Assembly: GCF_900109555.1 (NCBI RefSeq)
Contig: NZ_FNZV01000016.1
Location: 1 to 64,000, forward strand
DNA: 64,000 bases
Direction: 5' to 3'
Source of the DNA: Pacificibacter marinus
GTDB taxonomy: Bacteria > Pseudomonadota > Alphaproteobacteria > Rhodobacterales > Rhodobacteraceae
Below the pieces are notes generated by a model, which did not search any database, was not told the origin of the DNA, and saw nothing but the letters and a program-made list of their open reading frames with translations. This document shows, in pieces, positions 53,070 to 61,566 of the stretch (positions are counted from its first letter, which is position 1; each line of letters opens with the position of its first letter). The translations under genes and the position numbers were made by a program.

Positions 53070-53300
53070 GACACAGACTTCTGGATATTTCTTCGCGCTC
53101 AGAAAGGCTCAACGCATGCACACCGCGCGTCCTACCCGGAGTTCAGTAGCGTCGCGCTTCTGGCCTTCTACGATCCGTTGGGCCAAGGCGAGCGGGCTCA
53201 ATTCCGGTTTCTGTCAAATCCGGAAGCAAATCATCCGCTGCCGGCGGAGTTCTTCACCGAGCAGGAAACCGACTTCAAGGATTGGGATGCTCAACGATAA
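53070..53300 (+). pseudogene. C-terminal fragment of an unidentified gene
   Basis: An open frame without start, bounded by TGA at 53067 and TAA at 53298, reads HRASYPEFSSVALLAFYDPL and GQGERAQFRFLSNPEANHPL and ends ETDFKDWDAQR. Composition is clearly protein-like and third-position GC is high. The family is not recognised. It is a remnant, cut 5' by frame loss. Confidence 0.5.
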
Positions 53301-53306
53301 CTCACC

Positions 53307-54134
53307 TCAATTTCGATCGTGCGAGAGATGCGTTACCTGTGTTGGCCATTTGAACAAAAATGTTTCGTCAAAGTCGGACGGGATTGGTTGCGTCACATTG
53401 ACTCTGCCAAACACGGTCGCGAACGATGATAACGCAACGTTGGCGCTCTCTTCCTCGGGGTTGTGGTCTTCAAATTTCGCTAACCCCGAAACAATCACGA
53501 GCCAAGATCGGTCGTAAACAGTATACTTCTTCAACCGGTCATTCTTGCTGTTCAGGATCGGCAAGAGAACGCTATCATCGAAGTTTGGCGTGATGCCGCC
53601 TCGACTGCCAGTGACTTTGATATCGTGTTTCCCGTCCATGTATAGACAGAGGTTCTGGATGAAGTCAGGCAACGGAGCGGACGGCTCGAGCCTCGCGCTT
53701 TTCATTCCAGCGTCTTCGCGGATACGTGCCCATTTTTCGGACCAGATCGTAACAGTGCCCGAGTTTGGCAGATTAGCCGAAGCATTAGAAATGGTGTCTG
53801 CCACATGCTCCAGAGCGGCTTTATCTTCGGAGCTAACGGGGACCCCGTCTTCAAAGCCAATACCTATGATCACCCCGTCTTCACTGTCCTTTGCCCTGTC
53901 TTCGACGCACTTCCGCAGCTCCTTCGCATATTCGCTTTGCGCGCGTTCGATCTGCAGCGCAGCAAATTTCTCCGTTGCGTGCCGAGCAGTCGTAAGTTCG
54001 ATTCCAATAGTCTCTCCGTCAATGACTGCGATAAAGTCTGGGCACTCGGAAGGTTCGATCTTCTCAGGCACGACAGCCGCAGCTCGAAAGAAGTCGATGA
54101 GATAACGGATTTCTGTTTCCTTTGCTTTGTTCAT
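53307..54134 (-). CDS. PD-(D/E)XK nuclease-like protein, hypothetical
   Basis: The 275-aa protein has an N-terminal segment CPDFIAVIDGETIGIELTT (residues 31-49) that follows the PD...(D/E)xK nuclease pattern: Pro-Asp, a beta hairpin, then Glu-x-Thr in place of Glu-x-Lys. A helical stretch and a beta-rich C-terminal half follow, with no second known domain. Such folds are common in restriction and defence genes. It lies convergent to a broken gene and divergent from the decayed DUF262 module. Its frame is intact, unlike that module. Confidence 0.6.
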   Translation of the reverse strand: MNKAKETEIRYLIDFFRAAAVVPEKIEPSECPDFIAVIDGETIGIELTTARHATEKFAALQIERAQSEYAKELRKCVEDRAKDSEDGVIIGIGFEDGVPVSSEDKAALEHVADTISNASANLPNSGTVTIWSEKWARIREDAGMKSARLEPSAPLPDFIQNLCLYMDGKHDIKVTGSRGGITPNFDDSVLLPILNSKNDRLKKYTVYDRSWLVIVSGLAKFEDHNPEEESANVALSSFATVFGRVNVTQPIPSDFDETFLFKWPTQVTHLSHDRN

Positions 54135-54413
54135 GGCTTGGCCATTCGCCCTTCTGGAGTTGTTCTAAGTGAGCTTACGGTTGTCTTGACTGCTTGTTAA
54201 ACCAATTCTTAGGCAACCAACAACGACCGCTTCCCGTCCTTGGTGTCGGCCGCAGCGAACGGCCCTAAGCCGCCATTCGTTAGAGATCGCGTCGCCGCAG
54301 TGCAGCTTTCCTCAAAGCTGGCATCCGTGTGAAACGTCGTTAGGTGACAAGACCAAGACCAAGAGAGTTATCTGGTGTAAATACTGTTCAAGACATCAAG
54401 GGAAAACAACTTC

Positions 54414-55530
54414 GTGGATAACAGCGACGTCAAGGATAAATCTGAGTGGGACGTTGAAGGCGTCGAAGATGGTAATGCACGTGATGAGCTGCCAAGCTAT
54501 CCGCTTGAAGATGTAATGGTTCGCAGCGAAACGCGATCTGTTAGCGAGGCTGTAAAGCGGATCAAGGCCGGAAGATACGCAATGAGTCCTGATTTTCAGC
54601 GAGATTTTGTCTGGCCTTCTGATAAGCAGTCGAAGCTTATTGAAAGCTGTATCATGCGGTTTCCATTACCTGTTTTCTACGGTAGCAGAAGGGCAAGATG
54701 GTCGCGTTACCGTTGTTGATGGGGTGCAGCGTCTAAGTACTTTCCTCCGATTCTTAAAAGACGATCTGAAATTGACGAGTTTGGGAAAGGAGCACCCTCT
54801 TAATGGTAAGAGGTTCACTGATCTTCCGTTGCATTTTAAGGAACGTATTGAAGACATGCAGCTCACGCTTTACATTTTAGACAAAAGTGCTCCTGAAGCC
54901 GCGCGACTTGACATCTTAGAGCGCGTGAACAGTGGGATCCCACTCACACGACAGCAGATGCGCAATGCGCTCTACGACGCTCCGGCCACTCGTTGGCTCG
55001 GTGAGCAATCTAAGAGTGAATTATTCCAGTCGGTCACAGGTGGTTCGCTCGATCCCAAGATGATGAGAGATCGCGAAGCAATAAATAGATTCTGTGCCTT
55101 CAAGCTGTTGGTCAGTGCAGAATACGCAAGCAGCGATATGGATGCTTTTCTTGCAGCAGCGCTAAAGAAAATGAATGGCTTGAATACTCTTGATAACTTG
55201 TTAATTTCATTCACTAATGGATTGAAGAGAAATAAGAAGCTTTTCGGTAGACACGCGTTCCGCAAATCCTTAATTGACGCGGCTGTCTCAAAGGAGGCGC
55301 CTCGAAGCGTCATTAATATCTCACTCTTCGAGGTTATGATGGTCGGCTTGTCGGAACTAAGTAGTGAGGATTTTTCAGTTAACTCGAGAGATATTTAGAC
55401 TGTGATAATTGAACTCGCGCACAACGAAGAATTCCTGAATTCAATTACTTACTCGACAAATAGCACACGTCAGGTTCACGATCGTTTTGCGATGGTTCAC
55501 GATGTTTTGGAGGGATTTAAGAGCCGATGA
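54414..55530 (+). pseudogene. DUF262 (GmrSD/ParB-like nuclease) protein, frameshift and internal stop
   Basis: Frame 1 reads SPDFQRDFVWPSDKQSKLIE and IMRFPLPVFY (to 54682). After removal of one G near 54683 the sequence continues VAEGQDGRVTVVDGVQRLST, the DUF262 motif DGxQRL. The frame then ends at an in-frame TAG (55396-55398), after which the same frame reads IIELAHNEEFLNSITYSTNS to TGA at 55530. So a protein of about 370 aa has one indel and one nonsense mutation. The family includes NTP-dependent nucleases of restriction type. It starts at GTG 54414. Confidence 0.8.
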
Positions 55531-56651
55531 TAAAGCTTCTATCAATCCGCAATTTCAAATGTTTTGAACGAGCCGACGTCAACCTCGGATCATTGACGCT
55601 GCTTAGCGGCTTTAATGCTGCAGGCAAGTCGACTGTATTGCAATCACTTCTGCTGCTGTCGCAGGGGCTACGTTCCTCGCTGAGCAAACAACACCTTCCG
55701 CTTAATGGTGCATTGGTGAGACTTGGGGCAGCTGGGGATGTTATTCGTCGAGGAAGTGATGGGGAAATTGCGTTTCATGTTAGTGGTTTTGATGCGGACC
55801 TGGAGTGGAGCTTCACGGATGCGGATAGAGATCTTTTGGACGACCCCATTCACGGGGAGCGCTTAAAGATAATCAGCTCTCCAACGGAGAGTAGCTCTTT
55901 GTAAGACAATCAAAAATTTCTTCAAGAAGCCGTCCGAGATTTAGTATTTTTAGGCGCAACCAGACATGGACGTCAGGATGTGTTTCCTTCTTCTGATGAT
56001 GCAGACCCAGTGAACGCGGATGTAGGAAGTGAAGGGCAATTTGCTCCTTGGCTGTACGTGAGGAACGCTGACAGCCCTGTTGAAGAGGAAAAGCGGTTCC
56101 CAAATGACGAGAGCGTAACATTTCGCGCACAGGTTGATGCGTGGCTTGGCCACATATTTCCTGGTGCATCTGCAAACGCTGCGTCTATAAGTGGAACGAG
56201 CTATTCTCGGCTTGAGTTCCGCCTCGGCCGGAGTAGTGCTTGGTCCAGGCCCGCAAATATCGGATACGGGCTCAGTTACGCATTCCCATTGGTAGTGGCT
56301 CTTTTATCTGCGCATAAAGGCCAAATAGTAGTCATCGACAGTCCTGAGGCGCACCTTCATCCGCGCGCTCAATCTCGAATGGGCGAGATGCTTGCTCAGT
56401 TTGCGAACGCTGGCGTACAGGTCTTGGTCGAAACACACAGTGATCACATTCTCTCTGATGCTCGATTAGCGGTACAAAAGAAGGCGTTAAAAGCTGAAGA
56501 TCTTGCCCTTCATTTTTTTTCAGGTGCTCAAGAAGGGCATGGTAATGGAATTGTCTCACCCACAACACATTCAGATGGGCGACTCAGCGATTGGCCGGAG
56601 TTTTTTTTCGATCAAGCCGAAATTGACTTAATGGCCTTGGCGTCTCACTGA
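55527..56651 (+). pseudogene. AAA/ABC-type ATPase (DUF3696-like), internal stop
   Basis: The N-terminal part has IRNFKCFERADVNLGSLTLL and Walker A GFNAAGKST (about residue 30). An in-frame TAA at 55902-55904 interrupts it. The same frame continues LVFLGATRHGRQD to the Walker B region VVIDSPEAHLHPRAQSRM, then VLVETHSDHILSDAR and the C-terminal DUF3696-type end. Intact length would be 374 aa. It is an OLD/RecF-like overcoming-lysogenisation class ATPase. It overlaps the DUF262 gene by 4 bp and is followed after 1 bp by the third gene. Confidence 0.82.
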
Positions 56652-56652
56652 G

Positions 56653-57596
56653 ATGCGGATTTTCTTGAACGAACTGTCGTTGATTGGAACTCCCGATCTG
56701 GATACACTCCGAGAAATGTTGAGGCGACTCATGGCGGCGAAGAGAAGTTCGAAAAACCTCTCTCTTCGCTTGTACTGCTCATGTCTCACTGCTGAAACGC
56801 AGGCGATCGATGGTGAACGTTTACTGGTTTCTGTATCGAAACTACCTCGAGATGAGAAAGCGGTTATCCTAAATTGGCTCGGAAAAAGCGGCCCCTTCTT
56901 GGACGATGATCGCACGGATTCCTATGACGACCTGTACCATCTCAACGGAGAGGACGTGACGAACCTTGGTGCTGCTGAGGCTGCAAGGCAATGTCAAAAA
57001 CATAATGATGGCCGTCTTCTGAGCCTAAACAACGAAGCATTCAAAAATACACCTTTGGAAGTTGTGCATGGTTTGATTGAGGAGCCGCTTGAAAGTGTGC
57101 TGGTGCGGAACAGTTGGAGCTTAGAAGAAGTTAAGGAATGGGCTGACGGTGCTGATCCGGAGCCCACGAATTGGGTTGAGCTTCTTGATGTCTCACGGCG
57201 CCGGTATGGCCACCTTCTAATTGGGGATCACTGCGACGAAGTTCTCGGCGGTCAAACATTCTATCCCGTAGTCTCGAGGCGCGTGTTGGAATTACTTAGG
57301 GTGCTTAATACAATATCGGGAAGTGTAGACAAGAACGGAAAGTTGAGCGCGTCAGGTGAGGAGCTAAAGGAAACGCACTTCGTCGGAAAAAAGGCCTGAC
57401 TCTCATGCGAGTCGGACGGAAACAAGAAAGAATTCGCGACTGATATGACTTTTCCTGATCCCGCAGATCCATTCAATGTTTCTGGCACGGCAAAATTAAA
57501 ACACCACAGTTCCGAGTTCATTTTGAATGGCCGCTCTCGACAGGCACCGAAATTATCAAGGTTACCTACATAGGCCCCAAATTAAGTAAAAAATAA
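56653..57596 (+). pseudogene. Third gene of the DUF262/AAA module, unknown family, stop and frameshift
   Basis: Frame 1 gives 248 aa to TGA at 57397-57399. The same frame continues CESDGNKKEFATDMTFPDPADPF, then shifts near 57475 to WHGKIKTPQFRVHFEWPLST and EIIKVTYIGPKLSKK, ending at 57596. The TGA probably replaced a Trp codon. Intact length would be about 313 aa. The start is 1 bp after the ATPase stop. I do not recognise a named domain; the C-terminal motif WHGKIKTPQFR.HFEWP is distinctive. It is probably the effector or specificity partner of the ATPase. Confidence 0.7.
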
Positions 57597-57786
57597 CACT
57601 TTTTGTCAATGTGTTAACTCCTGTCCTCGCACAGTGTCAAATTTGCGACTGCAGTGAAGGTCTGCCTTTTATCCAACGCGCTACGCCTTTCGCGTTCGCA
57701 GCGAAGGTCCGGTCTTCGGCGAAAATTACGTTATTTTTACGAATTATTTTTTTATGTTTTGATTTTATTTAGTTCTCTATGCCTCC

Positions 57787-57801
57787 CGACCGCACCATTT
57801 A
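57787..57801 (+). repeat. tRNA-Leu-like 3' end, possible attachment site copy 2
   Basis: CGACCGCACCATTTA, identical to 17023-17037 and in the same orientation, preceded by CTCC as in many tRNA-Leu genes. No tRNA body is present. An excisionase-like gene ends 66 bp downstream, on the minus strand. The preceding 190 bp hold dispersed intergenic words and AT-rich DNA without genes. Confidence 0.55.
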
Positions 57802-57866
57802 ACAAGTTTATGCGCTTGTTATTGTTTATTTTTCCTTAGCGCAACTTAGTCCAGTCCCCAGATTAA

Positions 57867-58049
57867 TCACGCGGAATTTTCCCCTTCAATATGTTTGATC
57901 ATATCAGAAACGCGCAGAAATGACGCTGATCCACGCTTATGCATAGTGATCTCTGCGCGCTCAGCTTTGCGATAGATAGTGCTAGGGTGTAGCCCAAAGA
58001 CTTCTTGCGACTTAGACACGCGCACAAATATTGGCAGAACTTCCCCCAT
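57867..58049 (-). CDS. Small HTH protein, excisionase/AlpA-like
   Basis: The 60-aa product is RVSKSQEVFGLHPSTIYRKA followed by a wing region FLRVSDMIKHIEGE, the size and pattern of excisionase-type MerR-like HTH proteins. Its ATG overlaps the stop of the upstream 94-codon frame. Location beside a tRNA-Leu-like end supports a role in element excision or control. Confidence 0.65.
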   Translation of the reverse strand: MGEVLPIFVRVSKSQEVFGLHPSTIYRKAERAEITMHKRGSASFLRVSDMIKHIEGENSA

Positions 58050-58333
58050 TACGATCTACCTTTCATTGTATCAGCTTTCTGCCCAGAAATTTCGGCATCG
58101 ATTGCTTGATCCAAATCTTCTTTGTTCAAAACGTAGTTTTGAGGCGTTTGGCCTGCAAAAATGCCGCCACTGTAAACGGTATCAACGTCTTTGTGGCGCA
58201 GGTGACGGTAGCGCATGGCATCTGTTTTCACATCTGCATCAACATTACTCGCGACGTCGCCTTGCGCGCTTGACGTTTTAAGGTCTCGAATTGCCCTAGA
58301 ATGGCCTGTGGATACCGGCCAAAAACCAAACAT
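58049..58333 (-). CDS. Hypothetical, possible remnant of a mobile-element gene
   Basis: The 94-aa frame's first ~35 residues look random, while residues 40-85 (MRYRHLRHKDVDTVYSGGIF, AGQTPQNYVLNKEDLDQAID) are protein-like. An ATG at residue 40 may be the true start, or this may be the tail of a longer broken gene. It is coupled to the excisionase-like gene by overlap. No family is recognised. Confidence 0.4.
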   Translation of the reverse strand: MFGFWPVSTGHSRAIRDLKTSSAQGDVASNVDADVKTDAMRYRHLRHKDVDTVYSGGIFAGQTPQNYVLNKEDLDQAIDAEISGQKADTMKGRS

Positions 58334-58516
58334 TCGCCGCGATACAGAATATCAACATTTTGGGTTCGAAGCGAACGGCCAAAACTGTCATTGGAGGTTT
58401 GCTTGGCGAATGGCAGCTATCGCATTGAATTATTGAAGACGAAGACTGAGAAGCTCTCGAATTGGGCGCGATTTGGTTGGTGTGGTCGATTTGGCAGCCC
58501 GACGTCGCGTGAAATT

Positions 58517-58903
58517 TTACTGGCTTGCAATGTCGTTAGTACGATCCTCTTGCGGCGTATTTAGTGTTGACCAGGTGTCGTCTTGAGGCGGTGAAGGTGG
58601 TGTTTCACAGTCACCGCGATGGATATTTACTTTTGCGATGAAGTTCGCAGAGATGGGGGCCGTCACAAACAAGAACCCCATGATCAGCAACTCGTGCAAC
58701 GACATCTGGCCTATGACGAAGGAGTGAATCATGGATGCCGCAAGCAGCATCCCGATTCCCACCGTCCCCACCTTTGTCGGAGCGTGCAAGCGCGACATTG
58801 GAGCGTTGAATTTCAACAGGCCGATAACGCCCACGAGTGTAAACACCGATCCGATGAGCAGGCACACTGCGACGGCGTAGGTTCCGATAATCTCGGCATT
58901 CAT
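58517..58903 (-). CDS. mrpG: Mrp (Pha) cation/proton antiporter subunit G
   Basis: The 128-aa protein has three membrane helices in the MnhG/PhaG pattern (FTLVGVIGLLKF...SRLHAPTKVGTVGIGMLL) and a polar C-terminal tail of about 35 residues (CETPPSPPQDD). It is the small structural subunit of the multi-subunit Na+/H+ or K+/H+ antiporter. It is last in the operon and overlaps mrpF by 4 bp. Confidence 0.9.
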   Translation of the reverse strand: MNAEIIGTYAVAVCLLIGSVFTLVGVIGLLKFNAPMSRLHAPTKVGTVGIGMLLAASMIHSFVIGQMSLHELLIMGFLFVTAPISANFIAKVNIHRGDCETPPSPPQDDTWSTLNTPQEDRTNDIASQ

Positions 58904-59187
58904 TCGATGATGTCCCCCCGTAATACAAAGCGCGCCAGAGCGACGGTCGACACGAAGCCCAGCATCGCGACCAACAGCGACACTTCAAAATAGATTTGCA
59001 CGCCTTGGTAAATACCTAGCGCGATAATAATGCCTAAACCATTGATAACCATGGTATCCAGCGCAAGAATACGATCGCCGGGCGTTGGCCCAATAAGTAG
59101 GCGTACCATGGACAGAATTTGTGAAACCGCCAGCGTGATAAACGTAACAATCATCGCAATGTCAAAAAGCCAGAGTGCTGTCGTCAT
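58900..59187 (-). CDS. mrpF: Mrp (Pha) antiporter subunit F
   Basis: The 95-aa protein has three helices and the MrpF motif RLLIGPTPGDRILALDTM. It overlaps both neighbours by 4 bp (ATGA), a tight translational chain. Confidence 0.92.
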   Translation of the reverse strand: MTTALWLFDIAMIVTFITLAVSQILSMVRLLIGPTPGDRILALDTMVINGLGIIIALGIYQGVQIYFEVSLLVAMLGFVSTVALARFVLRGDIIE

Positions 59188-59684
59188 ATGAAAATCTCCT
59201 TGAGGCGGCTTTGGTAGCGGTTCACAATATCGTCGCGCACGGCATCTGGGTCGTCTGTGTGCAGCACATGCACGAGTAGGCTATGGCCTTCGTCAGACAG
59301 GTCCGCAGATACCGTTCCTGGGGTTAGGGTGATCGTGCCTGCAAGAACCGTGATCGCCTCAGGCTGGCGTAATTCTAGTGGCACCACGATCCATGCAGGT
59401 TTCAGTTTTGCGTTTGGGACTGTCAAAACGACCCATGCCACTTGGATGTTGGCCACGAGAATGTCCCAAATGACCATGACGCTGTAGGTGATCATTTTGT
59501 CCAACCGGAAACTTTTGGGCGTATTGGGCCACCAGATTGATGTTCCCCGAGAGATGATAATGCCGAGGATGATCCCGAAAACGACCATGCCCGCCGAGAC
59601 TTCGTTTTGCAAAAACGTCCAGACAATCGCCAGCAAAAGCGTGACGAATGGATGTGGGATGAGCCATACAAATGCGCGTTTCAA
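59184..59684 (-). CDS. mrpE: Mrp (Pha) antiporter subunit E
   Basis: The 166-aa protein has two or three N-terminal helices and a soluble C-terminal domain with the MrpE motif ITVLAGTITLTPGTVSADL (about residue 105). It is needed for assembly of the complex. It starts 1 bp after the mrpD stop. Confidence 0.92.
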   Translation of the reverse strand: MKRAFVWLIPHPFVTLLLAIVWTFLQNEVSAGMVVFGIILGIIISRGTSIWWPNTPKSFRLDKMITYSVMVIWDILVANIQVAWVVLTVPNAKLKPAWIVVPLELRQPEAITVLAGTITLTPGTVSADLSDEGHSLLVHVLHTDDPDAVRDDIVNRYQSRLKEIFI

Positions 59685-59685
59685 A

Positions 59686-61221
59686 TCAATAACCCTCCTG
59701 CGGTGAGCTCAATTTACCCGACGTATCCAGCACGGTCGCGATATAGGGCTGCGGCGAAAAGAGCTGCGCGGCCATTTTGGTCGTATAGCTATGCACTTGC
59801 CCAGCAAAAATGGTATGCGCCACCAAAAGCGCAAGCAGTCCACCGACGGCCACATAGGACAAAGTGGCGGGCGGCGGGGATGTTTCGGCATTATGTTCTA
59901 CGCTTTGCGCTTTCCAGAATAAAATGCTGCCAGCGCGTGAAAATCCGACGATGCTAATCAGGCTGGATCCCAGCACAACCGCCCAAACCCAAACGACCTG
60001 ATCCGCACCGAACGCTGCATCAAGCACTAAAAGCTTGCCAAGAAAGCCCGACAATGGCGGAAGTCCTGCCACTGCGATCGCACCCGCGAAAAAGAATGCT
60101 GCCGTCAGCGCGCTGCCCGCGATGGGTGGTTGTGGCGTCAGGTCCAAATTGGCCCGCCCGCTGCGCACCAGATCAGCAATCAAGAACAACGCCGCCGCCG
60201 CCAAAGTCGAATGCACAATATAGTAAAGTGCCGCTGCAATACCTTCGGGGGTGAACAGTGAAATCGCGACCATCACCATGCCCATCGACCCGATGACAGA
60301 GAACGCCACCAAGCGGTCCAACCGTTTTGCCACCAGAACTCCAGCCATGCCAAGCGCCACTGACAGCAGGGCCGCAGGTAATAACCAGACACCGTGCAGG
60401 CCTGCTGTGATCTCTAAATCGGGGGGGAAAATCATCGTGTATACGCGGATAATCGAGTAGGCGCCGACCTTCGTCATGATCGCAAACAATGCTGCAACGG
60501 GTGCTGGTGCTTCCGCGTAGCTTGACGGTAGCCAGAAATGCAACGGCACAATTGCGGCTTTGATCGCAAAGACCAAGATCAACAGGACGGCCGCCACGCG
60601 GATACCCACGGTGTCATTCGCGCCGATCAAAGCTACTCGATTGGCGAGGTCCGCCATATTCAGCGTGCCCGTTTCGGCGTAGATTGACCCAAGTGCAAAT
60701 AGGAACAGCGTTGATCCGATCAGATTAAACAGCACATATTGAACACCCGCGCGTAGCCGTGCGTCACCACCGGCATGGATCATCAACCCGTAAGACGCGA
60801 TTAAAAGTACCTCGAAAAATACGAACAGGTTAAAGAGGTCACCTGTTAGAAATGCCCCCATGATCCCCATAAGTTGAAATTGGAACAGCGCATGAAAATG
60901 TGCGCCACGGTTATCCCAGCCTGATCCTATGGCATAGAGAAGCACGAAGAGGGCAAGCACTGCCGTCAAAAGCACCATAAAGATAGAGAGCCTGTCGCCA
61001 ACCAAGACAATGCCAAATGGCGCCGCCCAGTCACCGAGTTGATAGAGGATGATAGACCCGTCAAAAACCTGCGTTGTCAGCCCAAGAGCGATGGCAATCA
61101 GCGCCACAACACCTGCGACCGAAAAGCTGCGTTGAATGACGATATGATAACGAGCAGCCAGCACAATGAAAGGTGCAAGCAACGCAGGAAGAACAACCGG
61201 TGCGATAAGCCAATGCATCAT
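59686..61221 (-). CDS. mrpD: Mrp (Pha) antiporter subunit D
   Basis: The 511-aa protein is related to complex I NuoN/NuoM with about 14 helices. Conserved elements are present: GDLFNLFVFFEVLLIASYGL (Glu in helix 5), AIVPLHFWLPSSYAEAPAPV and the Lys-bearing helices. It is a proton-translocating subunit. It overlaps mrpC by 4 bp. Confidence 0.95.
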   Translation of the reverse strand: MMHWLIAPVVLPALLAPFIVLAARYHIVIQRSFSVAGVVALIAIALGLTTQVFDGSIILYQLGDWAAPFGIVLVGDRLSIFMVLLTAVLALFVLLYAIGSGWDNRGAHFHALFQFQLMGIMGAFLTGDLFNLFVFFEVLLIASYGLMIHAGGDARLRAGVQYVLFNLIGSTLFLFALGSIYAETGTLNMADLANRVALIGANDTVGIRVAAVLLILVFAIKAAIVPLHFWLPSSYAEAPAPVAALFAIMTKVGAYSIIRVYTMIFPPDLEITAGLHGVWLLPAALLSVALGMAGVLVAKRLDRLVAFSVIGSMGMVMVAISLFTPEGIAAALYYIVHSTLAAAALFLIADLVRSGRANLDLTPQPPIAGSALTAAFFFAGAIAVAGLPPLSGFLGKLLVLDAAFGADQVVWVWAVVLGSSLISIVGFSRAGSILFWKAQSVEHNAETSPPPATLSYVAVGGLLALLVAHTIFAGQVHSYTTKMAAQLFSPQPYIATVLDTSGKLSSPQEGY

Positions 61222-61565
61222 GATGGTGTCCCCGTTGTCTCGTCAGACTGATCGTCCACATGGTCATCATCGGACCCCAGAAATGCGCCGAGGCTGATCA
61301 TAACCACAACAGCCGTCATGCCAAACGAGATTACGATGGCTGTCAGGACCAAGGCTTGCGGCACGGGGTCTGCGTAGGTTGTCACGCCGTCTTGCAAGAT
61401 TGGCGGCGCACCAACGGTCAAGCGACCAGAGGCGAAGAGGAAGACGTTTACTGCGTATGTCAAAAGCGAGACTCCCAAGATGACGGGGAATGTACGCAGT
61501 CGCAGCACGAGGTAAAGCCCGCCCGCAGTCAAAATGCCAATGGCAGAAGCAACTAAGAGTTCCAT
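61218..61565 (-). CDS. mrpC: Mrp (Pha) antiporter subunit C
   Basis: The 115-aa NuoK-like protein has three helices and the motif PQALVLTAIVISFGMTAVVV. ATG at 61565 (MELLVASAIGIL) is the family start; upstream in-frame codons overlap mrpA. It starts 1 bp after the end of mrpAB. Confidence 0.92.
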   Translation of the reverse strand: MELLVASAIGILTAGGLYLVLRLRTFPVILGVSLLTYAVNVFLFASGRLTVGAPPILQDGVTTYADPVPQALVLTAIVISFGMTAVVVMISLGAFLGSDDDHVDDQSDETTGTPS

Positions 61566-61566
61566 A

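Noticed and set aside
52984-53517. 177-codon plus-strand frame
   Set aside because: Its second half is the antisense of the PD-(D/E)XK-like gene and the middle is out of frame with the better fragment at 53070-53300.
57654-57839. 61-codon plus-strand frame near the tRNA-Leu-like end
   Set aside because: AT-rich low-complexity translation, no start signals, and it runs across the putative attachment site.
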